A DNA stretch of 64,000 nt from positions 13,995,493-14,059,492 of the forward strand of contig OU612071.1 in NCBI GenBank assembly GCA_914767715.1. The letters are read 5' to 3'. The notes under the pieces are model-generated. The model was given only the letters and a program-made list of their open reading frames with translations, was not told where the DNA came from and did not search any database. This document shows positions 49,694-60,450 of this stretch, one piece after another. The first letter of the stretch is position 1. Each line of letters begins with the position of its first letter. Made by a program: the position numbers and the translations under genes. The stretch is from Membranipora membranacea (Eukaryota > Bryozoa > Gymnolaemata > Cheilostomatida > Membraniporidae).

Positions 49694-49935
49694 TTTTTTG
49701 TAACATTATCAGCAAGTTTTGACATAACGCTCTAACGACAAGCTATCCAAAATGTTCCCATAACTCCAATATAATATCTAGCAATATTGATATCCAATGT
49801 CTTTGTTTTAACAATTTTGTGTAACATTATCCACCCGTTGTGACATAACGTTCTAACGAGAAGTTTTCCAAAATGCTATGATAACTCCGATATAATATCC
49901 AGAATGATTGATATGCCATGTCCTTGTTGTAACAA
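49694..49935 (+). repeat. Two diverged tandem units of about 123 bp
   Basis: TGTAACATTATC, TTTTGACATAACGCTCTAACGA and CCAATATAATATC recur at a spacing near 123 bp. The surrounding 49370-51080 region otherwise shows no gene I can support. Confidence 0.7.
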
Positions 49936-50360
49936 GGTGCACCGACTGTTACTGTAACATCTAGTGGAATTGACTATATGGCAATTTGACAAAAATGCTT
50001 TCATGACACTTTGTTAATGTTCTGAATGACTTCGTGGAATGACATCACTACAACTTCTTGAAGCTTATCCAGCAATAACATCATGGCAAACCAGGTGTAA
50101 AATTGTTCTCTCAAAATCATTTTGTAACCTGATCGAAACAATATCAATGAATAATCATCAGTAATTATATGATTACTGTGTCTCAGAGCTTTGCAAAATT
50201 TTATCAATAGATATTACAGATAGTATATTTTATTATCTTTCATTTTATCTGTTTAGAAACATTTATTCTGACTGCAACTTGTGAGTGAATAAGTGGTTTC
50301 CACCATTTGAATAGCATATTTTTAGTTGTGGGAGGATTTTAGGATAATGAGGCTTGGGTC

Positions 50361-50610
50361 AACGTCCGGTTGAGTGTGGTTTACAGGATTGAACAACTTT
50401 TTGTGAAAGGTTGATATTCATGCTGCGGCCCATCATGCTGGGCTTTGACGATTGGCTGTATTTTGCTGCAAGGCACGCAGCTGAGTTTAACGAGGTTTTA
50501 TGTTTGTGTTGCGAGTTCATATCATGTTCACCGTCTACCATATGTCCACAAGCAGTGCGAATAATAACCACCATACCACTTCTAATTTGTTCTGAAAAAT
50601 TGACATTTCT
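50361..50610 (-). other. Doubtful exon-like frame
   Basis: After a TTTTTCAG acceptor near 50602 the minus strand reads IRSGMVVIIRTACG, which faintly resembles the last CTHRC1-like exon (GxVxIxxxAC). The similarity ends there. It may be a relic of another family member or chance. Confidence 0.2.
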
Positions 50611-51080
50611 AACCCTCATTTTATGTTTATGTCACATGGGCTTATGCAAAATTAACATCCGATGATGAATTGGGAGTTGTTCTCTCATGAACCATAATGT
50701 CATTGGGACTGCATAACGTTTATCATCTAAGCATAACCCAGGAATTATACACAGATGCTACAATTCAGTACACAAACTGGTTGGACCACATGCCATTGGA
50801 ATCTTAACTTCATGTAGGAAGATCATGTACAATAATATAAGCTGCTTTAAATTGGAAGATAGGAATCGTACAATATGACTTTTTGTTGACTATGCAGGAA
50901 TGTGCACAGCAGCGTATCAAGTTTGAGAACTACCGCTATTTCTGTTTCAAGGTTTAAAATCTGATGTCACAAAGACAATCAGCCATACATTTAATAACAC
51001 AAAATTACACCCCGTACACGTGGGCACAGCAACTGCCCTATATTTAATAAATTGCTTTGCTTGCTTCAACATAAATAACC

Positions 51081-51496
51081 ATACATGACAAGTTGGTAGA
51101 CCCAGGAATCAGGAGGTCTCCACGGACGAACTCCCGACCCGGAGTACCACTCTGCGTGTCCAGCAGTGAAGGTGTAATTTGGTCCTTGTTGTCATTTATT
51201 TTGAGCCAAAACTAGAGCGTTCGTATTATGAAATGCGTATTTTTACCTGATTTTACAAATTATATTGTTGCACTTTATAGGAACGAGGAGAGATAGTATG
51301 TTAATAGGCAATTATATATAGGTATATGTACTGTGGGGGTAGGAAAACATAGTTTTTCTTGCAACGAGAAGCTTAAAAAGTCGTCTGGGTGAAGGAAGCT
51401 GAAAAAAGGGAGGCAAAAGGGAGATAGGGAGGAGGTGGAAAATACCCCTAAAAACTGGGAGGCTCCCTACCAAAAAGGGAGACTTGTCAGGTATGT
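51081..51496 (+). repeat. Dispersed repeat, copy 1 (about 415 bp)
   Basis: Starts ATACATGACAAGTTGG and ends AAAGGGAGACTTGTCAGGTATG. A direct copy lies at 54132-54596. It contains a purine-rich GGGAG-repeat stretch near its end. No open frame or terminal inverted repeats are seen; possibly a SINE-like or transposon fragment. Confidence 0.8.
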
Positions 51497-51917
51497 AAAT
51501 AACTGTAGAATAGAAATCCTTGAATTAGGAGAAAAAATATTGTAAACAATTTTATGCACACGCTTAACAAAGAGTTGCTCCCACTTGCATAAAAAAATTA
51601 CATTTATACATTGTTCGAATTAATTCCTAAGGTTCAAGGATTCCACACCATGCAATAATTGTTCATCACCTGAGGGATGGCTCATTGGGCACTATTGAAT
51701 TACTTTTAGGGCCTGGTGTTGTCTGAATAAGTGGAAATTATATAAAAAAAAGCGATGCTCGAAGCTTTTCTTGGTCTATTGTGAGGAGAAAACTCTGAGA
51801 AGGGCACAATCGGATCGTTAATCCTGATTGACCACTATGGCTAGATTTGACCTGAAGGCAGTTAGGGTAGAAATAGTTTGCAGGCAAACCAACAATAAAC
51901 AATAGTGATCACTACAT

Positions 51918-52505
51918 CATAGGTGCCCAAACTTGTCCTACCATGGGTCATATTCGCAGTTTAGAAATTGTCGGTGGGCCAAGAGTAGTTATGCTTGGTG
52001 ATTATTGATAGTCGCTAGGAGGCCCCATAACAAATATTTTGCTTCATAATTTTGAACATTGCATGAGGAAATAATTTTTGGGGCTAGTGAACTGACTAAT
52101 CCAAATAATCACATGTCCTGGTTGAGGATTTTTCAAAACTGATTCCATTCGGAAAATTAGCAAATAAGCGAATAAGAGGGCGGCTTATAAAAACGGGAGA
52201 ATCACAACCATTCAGGGGCGTATTGTAATTATTTTTGATGTAGAGAACTAATTGAACAAGTGGGAATTTTTTTGGTGTTCTTTTCTTGCAGACTGATGTT
52301 CTCTAGTTCTGTTCTCTATTCAGTTAGGCCAATCCATGTAAGTTTTTTCAGAAAACAGACCATGTTGCATGGTATGAGTTATCAGGACATTTGCGCCCCG
52401 CATGAATTATCGCCGTTTGTAGAGTGTCACGATGGCAATTGAGCCACTTAAATTTGCTAGTTGTGGGCCACATTTGGCCCATGGGCCCCAATTTGGACAC
52501 CCTTG
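51918..52505. mobile_element. hAT-like MITE with 8-bp TSD
   Basis: This 588-bp element has ends CATAGGTGCCCAAACTTG and CAATTTGGACACCCTTG, the second an imperfect inverse of the first. Perfect 8-bp direct repeats CACTACAT flank it (51910-51917 and 52506-52513). The subterminal GGGCCACATTTGGCCC is typical of hAT non-autonomous elements with GGGTGTCCAAA ends. No transposase is encoded. Confidence 0.85.
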
Positions 52506-52519
52506 CACTACATAGTCAT

Positions 52520-53810
52520 GGTTTGAAGTTAAAATCTGGTTTTCAGTCTTCCTAAAATTTAAACGAATTATAAAGTACATTTAGTACAAAAATTATCACA
52601 TTTACATGTTCACTTTGAAATCTCAGCAAACGACAATTCAACTTTGAGACATGCATAATGATTGATAGGGTTTGCTCCTCACACTTACATAGAAATCAAT
52701 TAATCAAGGGTAAGTCCAACAAAAGAACTTTGCTGGCGAAGTGTTGGAGGATAAATACCATCAATCAATCAAGCAATTTATCAGTTCACAATGTATTACA
52801 AGTGCATCCCTAAAACTTCCGCCTCCAATACAATTCGGCAGTCTAGACAACAAATTAGTTATTTTGGTATCACATTTATACGTGGCTGTCTGCGCTGAAG
52901 GTAAAAAGCTCACATTTAAAATTCAGAAATACATACTATAGAAATGATTCCTAAGAGTATGATTTACAGGGTGGATTTCTCCCTTTTGATTGTGACCCTG
53001 CCATCTTTTACCAAAGCGCCTAAGTAAACCCAGCTGAGGGGTTAGGGGGCGCTGGAAGCCCACCCAACGGGGTTCGGCGCAGAGCCCCGGCCCCAAAGCC
53101 TAGAGAGCAGTTTTGGGCCTTTGTATTGCATTGACTGGGTTTTGTAGGAGTGTCTCAGGTGAAAATTCACAAGCAGATTACTAAAAGAATAAAGCAGTCA
53201 ACCTAAATAGTATGCAACCTACAGCCACGATCGCCATCCCGAACGCCATTAAGGGCTGCCTGTGGGTTGTTTTTTGTTGTAATCTATCTTATCATACAAT
53301 CAAGGTGCTTGTCAATTAGATCAGGAATAATTCTGCCTGGTATCATACCTAATAACCTAAAGCATGACATAAGTATTCCAAATGACAGCACCTGTATATC
53401 AACGATGTGTTTTTTCTGAGGGAGATCAATTAAATTAGCTTGAGCAGACACAGCTGAATTTTATTGTGAAAAAATCTACGGAGCTTAGCTGACTTTGAAC
53501 AAGAGAAAATCACAGATGAGTATGGGCTAATAAATTCTGTGTTAATTTGGCCTCAGTTCAATCTGTGCTAAATAAGGGACAGTTTGTTGACACCCTCTGA
53601 TTATTATGATTATAACACTGGGCTAATACAATTCACTGCTAAGCTTCTGATCCCACTGTTGAATAGAGTTGATGATTGACTGTCCATTCATACAGTTATA
53701 AAATTGTCAATGTAAATAAACATACATCGTCTAGTATTGTCATTTACATGAAATAGGCCTATATTATGTAACTTTGGGGTGTGGCGGTATACTATAGAAC
53801 ATTCCTGTTG
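52520..53810. other. Intergenic or intronic DNA, no gene seen
   Basis: A GC-richer patch at about 52990-53110 has no recognisable feature. No exon matching gene E exons 5-7 was found. Confidence 0.4.
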
Positions 53811-53814
53811 CTCT

Positions 53815-53905
53815 CTTCCACTGGTCACGCCTGCGGCGTAACCAGTTGATCAGGAGCGACTCGACTCGGAATGCAGGCAAATGGACCAAACTTGGTCTAG
53901 TATAC
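53815..53905. mobile_element. Hairpin MITE, second copy
   Basis: The core CTGGT(C)ACGCC TGC GGCGT(A)ACCAG is a hairpin. The flanks GGAATGCAGGCAAATGGACC and AAACTTGGTCTAG match the inverse of 43265-43392. Confidence 0.75.
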
Positions 53906-54131
53906 TAGGACATGGCCCTTATATTTTAATTAGGAGGTTACATGAGTGAATATAATTAGGCTGAGTATTATGTAACCTCAGGGTCAGATTATCAAACCAT
54001 TACTGGCTAGGTTTCATCTGGCTGAAAAGTGTGATGGCAGTCATAAGATCAAAGTGATAAACATCATGAAATTCCTTTGCCTTGATAATGATCGATCAAT
54101 CACATGCAGGTATGGTGTAAGACTACCTGTC

Positions 54132-54596
54132 ATACATGACAAGTTGGCAGACCCAGAAATCAGGAGGTCTCCAAGGACGAACTATAAACCCGGACTACCA
54201 CTCTGCGTCCAAGAGTGCGGATGCAATTTAGGCCTTGTGTATAATATTTCCAAGCCAAAACTTGACTGCTAATTTTATTAATTGCATAATTTTACCTCAT
54301 TTTGTGGATGAAATTGTCTTGATTTAACCGACTTGGGAGGAGCAGCCTTAACAACACTGCTAGGTAAGGCTCGAATATTGAATAGCCGCTTACAATACGT
54401 AATGTTAATAAGTAAATACATAGGTATGTGTACTGTGATGGTAGGAGAACACAGTGACTCTTGCAAAAGGTAGCTTCAAAAGCTTTCTGAGTGCAGGAAG
54501 CTGAAAAAGGGAGGAGAAAGGGAGAAAGGGAGGGGATGGGAATTACCCCTAAAAACTGGGAGCCTCCGTACCAAAAAGGGAGACTTGTCAGGTATG
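54132..54596 (+). repeat. Dispersed repeat, copy 2
   Basis: Direct copy of 51081-51496, slightly longer, with the same start (ATACATGACAAGTTGG) and end. The two copies lie about 3 kb apart in the same orientation. Confidence 0.8.
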
Positions 54597-54611
54597 CTAC
54601 CTGTATGTGAA

Positions 54612-54647
54612 ACACAGAGTAAGGATATATATATCCTTACTCTGTGT
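54612..54647. repeat. Perfect 36-bp palindrome
   Basis: ACACAGAGTAAGGATATA followed directly by its inverse, with no loop. It starts about 15 bp after the dispersed repeat. Confidence 0.92.
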
Positions 54648-54904
54648 CATAATGCTGTTGACTGTAGTAATAATGGTTTCTAAGTTTGCATTTGACATAA
54701 TCTGGCAACTGTCACTGCGGGAGGTTAATTTTCGACTGTGTTGTCCTTTTTATGAACTCAGGGGCTGTGGAAATAGTGTACAAATCCTCTGTCTGTTTGA
54801 CAGAATCGTTACGGAATGCACTTTCTATTGAATAAGTCAGAGTCATGCACTTAGGTGCAAGATTTACTAGCTTACAGACTATGAATGATAATATCAAAGA
54901 TTAT

Positions 54905-55124
54905 AAATACTCTTCATTGTCAATTAGTGGTCAATTATAAAATGTTTTGACCACATATTGTGACAACACAATTCTTGAAACAAACTCTATTTCACGTAAC
55001 CCTGTGATTTTTTTCAGATGGGTGTATGAAACTGTTGTCTGTGTTCATCATGAATAGAAAGTCGACACATGAAGATGTTGTCTCTTTGTGTACCTTAGTA
55101 CAACAAGAAGCCCAAACTGAATAA
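54905..55124 (+). repeat. Exon-like duplicated segment, copy 1
   Basis: About 220 bp, nearly identical to the inverse of 60113-60330. Both copies include a T-rich tract, a CAG acceptor and a following frame (GCMKLLSVFIMNRKSTHED). This copy breaks off at CAAACT, where a 48-bp hairpin (55119-55166) begins. The GCM start faintly resembles exon 3 of the PAN-like genes (GTCME); that link is weak. Confidence 0.75.
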
Positions 55125-55166
55125 TGTGAGATATTATCAATGACTTGATAATATCTCACATTATTC
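55119..55166. repeat. 48-bp hairpin at duplication breakpoint
   Basis: Arms of 22 bp (GAATAATGTGAGATATTATC...) are perfectly complementary around a TGAC loop. It begins exactly where similarity to the inverted copy at 60 kb ends. Confidence 0.88.
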
Positions 55167-55381
55167 GATTTCTATAGGCTAAGTAATTGGCTCATCCAAC
55201 ATTCCCTAAAACCACAAACTGATTGATTCAGCAGCCACACGTTTCAAAATTATTATGATGTAAACAATTTCAACAGTTCAATAAAAAGACAGATAATAGT
55301 GACTGCAAAATAAGCAGTAAGCCCAAAATTGACCAGGGGCCTATGAACAAGGTTTTTAGGCCACATAAATCTGTACGTACA

Positions 55382-55395
55382 GGGGGGGGGGGGGG
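55382..55395. repeat. Poly-G run (14 bp)
   Basis: Uninterrupted G homopolymer, rare in this AT-rich sequence; may be error-prone in assembly. Confidence 0.9.
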
Positions 55396-56055
55396 TTCTC
55401 CTAGTCTTTGCCACATTCTACTACTCAATAATTTATCTTTAACTGTTACCAGTTCCTAGTCTAATTTATGCTCGACAAATCTTCATCCATGCTTTTTATA
55501 TTGACCCAGGACGATTAAATGAGGCTAGGGTGTCAATTAAAATTTTTAATAGTTTTATACCCTTGTATAATGCTGCATTCCTATTCTGCTGTGATAGAAT
55601 CAGAGATAAAATATCTATAGTCTCTGATAGAATAAAGATAGTATGGAGTTTTGCACATTTGTTTTCCAAACGATAAAGAAAATCAGAATCAATATAACAC
55701 ATCACATCACATGTAATAATCTGTGGAGTGCCTCATTTATTACTTATTGATTATTTCTGAGCGATGAATGAAATAAAAAAAAACGACCTGAAAGCAAATT
55801 ATATCAGTGAGTGAAAATAATGACAATAATTCTATACAACATAAAAAATTCCCCAATGTAAAATATTAAAATTGAACTACAAACATTACATTACACGAGA
55901 TTTGGTCAATTATTTCTGGTTTAGGCTTATTCCAAATCAAAACTTTGATTAAATCAAGTATTTTTAAGTAATGTATCAAACTGGGTGAGTTAGTGTCCTT
56001 TCGACAGTTTAATAGTACTTTTCTTAAAAACAGAGTATAATACTATCCAATCTCT

Positions 56056-59000
56056 TCAGAGCTCATGTACAAGAGTCTGTACAACTACTATGCCATTGAG
56101 CACCATTTTAAAACATTTCTTAGCAATGGCTTTGGCAGGTACATCATACAGGGCTGTGGCTCTTTTGTCGACAGCGAATATTCCTATGACTGAAGATTGG
56201 CAAGGCTCGGTGAAAAAAATCTTTCTTATCGTAATATTTCCTACAGCGGTACATTTTATGTACATGCCCCTCGCTTGCTTTGTGATATCTTACTTGCAAG
56301 GCTTCGATGATATCACCATTGACCGTCATATACACATTATCTGGAGGCTTACACAATACCTTTTGGGATTTGATTGTTTTCCCATCATGCTTTAATGAAT
56401 CTAACTCACCGAGCCGCCTAACTATTTCAACTAGCGGATTCTTTCTCTGCCGAATTATTCTCTTATACACTTTCATATGATTCTCAAAATCAAAGGCGCT
56501 GCACAAGTTAAGATTGCCAAAGAACTTGGCCTGGTCAGCCAGATGGAGCAGAGAGTGCATGTTATACACGAGATGTTGTTCACCATATAATGCCCCTAGT
56601 TTTTGTACAAAGTATAGCAGCAGCTGATGAGCATCGTCAGCATACACTTGGACAAGATCAGTATTCAAGAGAATTGTGATTGCTACAGAGAGGCAAAGAA
56701 AGTGTGTGTATTTTTCATGACTCAAGAAGTCTTTTAGAACCATTTTTCCGGTGTACAGAAGAAAACTGCGAAATTCTGTGGCTTTGTAGTGGGCAAGGTG
56801 ACTGAGAGACCTTGGTTTTCGAGCAAATTCTCTCGGTGTATGAGGAGCAAGTTTAGTCAAACATTCACTTACTGCTGTTACCTTTTGTGCTGGCAACCTC
56901 CCACGCCCTTTTGCCTCTGCCACCCAAATGTTTAAGAGACGTCTTTGAACACCCAATAAGACCTGATGCATGTAGTCAATAGGGAAGACATTTACCATGT
57001 CTAGAGAGGGAATCCTGATAAAGGGCGATAACCCCTTATGGTGTTGTACATTGGTCTGGCTGCGGAAAGTTGCATTAGAGCGTATGTTAAATCCCTCAAT
57101 TTGTGGGAAAACCAATTTTTTGAAACTGTGCAGGTAGTTACCTTTTATGTTACATTTATCACAGCCATAGTACCCTGAGAACGATTTCACTGCCTTGCAC
57201 ATTGCACGGGCTGGGGCATCACAAACCACTTGCACGAGTGCAACAGAAATAACTTTGTTCTCGAATAGTAAGCCATCTTCTGTCAGAGAGTTTATTTCAG
57301 ATATTGTGTCATTGAGGAAATTTAGGTCAGAAGGCTTAGCTGAGGTAACACACAGAGCCACTGGAAAGACACCGAATTCTGGTCTGTTCTGGACTTTGCA
57401 TAGTACAGGCCAAAGTGATGTGGATATTGAACCACTTTTAGATATTGGTACACCATCTATATTCAAAGTAAGTTTGATATCCTGAGTATCTGGGTAGAGT
57501 TTGAGGAGTTTTTCCAGACTAGATTGGAGTCCTAGGTAATGATACTGGCCACCAGATAGAAGGGTAACCTTAGTTTCCCTCTGAGTACCTAACAGGGTCC
57601 TGGCAGTTTTTGGCAGCGCTGTATGACCTTGATTGTGCAGGATCTTCAGCAGAGCATCAAGTGATGTGTGAGTGCAGCCGTGATGCAGCGCCCATTGCTG
57701 TAGGTTATCTGTAAATGGGGCCCTTCTCAGATTCATAGCAAAGGGAAGGCTGTCATCATTTCCGGTTGCACAGTCTAACAGCTCCTTATCGCATATAGAT
57801 GGCTAAAAACAAAAATAAATGCTGGCAATTATAAGCATGCGGAAATAATGCTGCCGCAGAAATAATTATGCAACATTATTCATGGCAGTGGGACAACTAA
57901 GGTAATTCATGGTCTGCTGAGCAACAGGCATAAATGTGTTTTAGCCCTGATACAAATATTCAACAAGCAAACAAACGTGCCTCAGAGCTTAGACTGCAAT
58001 CCAGGTGGTTGTGAAAATACCAAATACACAGTCTATAGATTTTTTTTAGATTATTTGGTCCTATACCTGCTGCTTTGGCTTCTGTGGGGTTGAATGAAAG
58101 CTTTCAAAGCAGTCAACTTCCGGTATTATCTGTAATAGATAATAGCAGTGTAACAATGATAATGTAAATAAAACTCTGGAAAAGGCTGAAATTCTTCAAA
58201 TCGTGGATCTAATACAATTGACAATTACTGACTGAGAAAAGAGTAGCTATCATGTATGCTACAGATTCTTTCATGATCATAATGTGTCGTAGCTTCCTAA
58301 AACACCCTTGCATTACATCAGGCACAACATTATGCAGCATAACCAGCGGATTCTTTCGCCACAATACCAAAACAGCTATTACTAAAGTGGGATAGCCAGC
58401 TATGCAAATTGAGCAGCGCAGAGCCTAATGTTTTATTATTTAACTTGAGTCTGGCACAGCTTAATTAATGGTAAGCTTTGGACGTGGTTGCTAGCATTTC
58501 TGTTGTTATAATCCATAACCCCCAAAACTAGAACCCTTACCATACAATTCAGGACTCCAGCTATAAGAAATGCTAGCGACCACATCCTAAAGCTTCTCAT
58601 GAATTAAGCTGTGTCAGACTCAAGATTGGCAGCAAATTTCTCTACTTACTGGCTTTGTGGGCTTTTGCTGGGGTTCTACTGGCATGGCTGTTCCGATATT
58701 TGGAAGCTCCTCCTCTTCTCTATTCAAAATGTGGCATCCTGCATCCTAAAACCATGTTGAAATGTGCCACTTGAATTTCTGCTTTTTGAGTTGAGTTCAA
58801 TATAGGCAATATTTAATGGCTGAGAGGAACATTTTTTTCTGATGAGATCAAAAGAGATGTTTCTGATAATTTCCGTATGTAAGTGCGTATGCATGTGACT
58901 TGAGCCATTTGTGTATAACCCACCTGCCTGATTGTCATAGACATGGGAATATGTTATATTGAATTTACATAGATTGACAGCTGGGAGATATCCATAGATG

Positions 59001-59295
59001 GCTGCAGAGAGCTACACTAACATATTAGTATTTTGGCTTATTAGGTGCCCGCCCCCTCCCCTCTGCGCAATAGGTTACCATGCCATGCTGAAATGTGTTT
59101 ACAAAACACTCTGTATTGAAAAATAAGCACTTTGTTGCAGACCTAGACTTTTTGCATTAGAGACGTTATGATGAATTTTCCTACCTTGCCAAAACTCTCA
59201 TCTAGGTTTGTGATTTTCAGGCGCTTGCTGGTGCTCGATCTTTTTTCTGCGATCCATCTAGCTTTTGCTTGTTTTCTTCTCTGCTTCCTGTCCAT
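56056..59295 (-). CDS. CACTA/EnSpm (Tnp2-type) transposase, frameshifted near C-terminus
   Basis: Four minus-strand exons, phase 0: 59295-59185 (MDRKQRRKQAKARWIAEKR, a basic start), 58745-58650, 58129-58067, and 57802 onward. The large exon carries the Tnp2-type core: LTLNIDGVPISKS (Asp), VQVVCDAPARA (Asp), GYYGCDKCNIKG (Cys knuckle), VFPIDYMHQVLLGVQRRLL, NMHSLLHLADQ and SAFDFENHMK (acidic). Such transposases excise CACTA elements, and related copies are often single genes in invertebrates. Near 56260-56285, at a GGGG run, the frame changes. As read it stops at 56144, but the next frame (to 56056) has the expected ending (VIGIFAVDK, VVQTLVHEL). This is a recent inactivating indel or a sequence error. 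The otherwise full-length frame suggests a young element or a domesticated gene. Confidence 0.85.
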
Positions 59296-60112
59296 TGTTC
59301 AATGTTGATGTGTGTTTCGTGACACTAGTATAGACCTTATGACATGAATTAGCACTGCAGTGCACTGGTGATTAATTAGGCCTATGCTTACTGCAACTGC
59401 TAACTGCAATTATGCTAACTGCATAATACAAGGCACTACACAAATAATCATTGTGTAGACCACAACAAATACCTTATGATATCAGGACCTATGATATTAT
59501 CTATAAATAGCAAAAAGTATAAATAGCACATATGGATCACATTGACCTAGCTCAATGTCAATCCTCTGGCATCCTGTGACATCATGCATCTAATCCTAGC
59601 ATAAAACATCTTGCTAAAATTTTACAGTATTTTCCGACTGTTCAGATGTTTTACCCGATTGCGGGCACTTGGTGTCATGGTGTCAGGTAATCACCACACA
59701 GTCTTTTTCAGTGATTTGGTTCCTCTTTTTGATGTTTGCCAGATTATAGGCAGTACCTAACTACTTGCATCTCTAAGCATGTCAAAGCATGAATTCCAAG
59801 CATTAGCATAATACTAATTAATTAGTACATCTCCAAACAAGCTTTGATCTTTTGAGTGAATAATTTGGCCATTAATTTGGCACTTGTTACCTGGTTATTT
59901 TGGAAAGTTTTATATTCAACTTTTAACTGTTTGTAGGGAAATGAGTATATGAGTCATCGATCTGTCTAATATACCCAGTCTCCCTATCTTTTGTGCAAAA
60001 TGTATATATTAATCAATTAATATTTATTATCTGTGTCTATTGATAATCTCATGCAGTTATAGCAATTCTACCCCATATCATTCCTATGTACACATGGTTG
60101 GAGCCACCAAAA

Positions 60113-60330
60113 CTAGTTTGGGCTTCTTGTTGTACTAAGGTACACAAAGAGACAACATCTTCATGTGTCGACTTTCTATTCATGATGAACACAGACAACA
60201 GTTTCATACACCCACCTGAAAAAATCGCAGGGTAATGTGAAATAGAGCTTATTTCAAGAATTGTGCTGTCACAACATGTGGTCAAAAAATTTTATAATTG
60301 ACCACTATTGATAAGCACCCTTGAGACTTG
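60113..60330 (-). repeat. Exon-like duplicated segment, copy 2 (inverted)
   Basis: Inverted near-copy of 54905-55124. Here the minus-strand frame continues past the breakpoint of copy 1 (SFGGSNHVYIGMIWGRI) to a stop at 60049. The two copies bracket the transposase gene, about 5 kb apart. Whether they are subterminal repeats of the transposon or a duplicated host exon is unresolved. Confidence 0.75.
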
Positions 60331-60450
60331 TAAAGCTCAGCCAGCCAAATAATTGTAGCTGGCATCAACCACTTGTGCCATCATAGGATACCTCATTCAA
60401 TTGAATTCTGATCTGAAAACAACATCAGTCTCTCAAATTAGTACAGCAAA

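Noticed and set aside
52741-52941. Possible gene E downstream exon
   Set aside because: No acceptor in the required phase, and no W...DG, RW...FN..C or GWNS block of the CTHRC1-like domain.
57195-57485. Plus-strand frame opposite the CACTA transposase
   Set aside because: Shadow of the minus-strand exon that contains the catalytic motifs.
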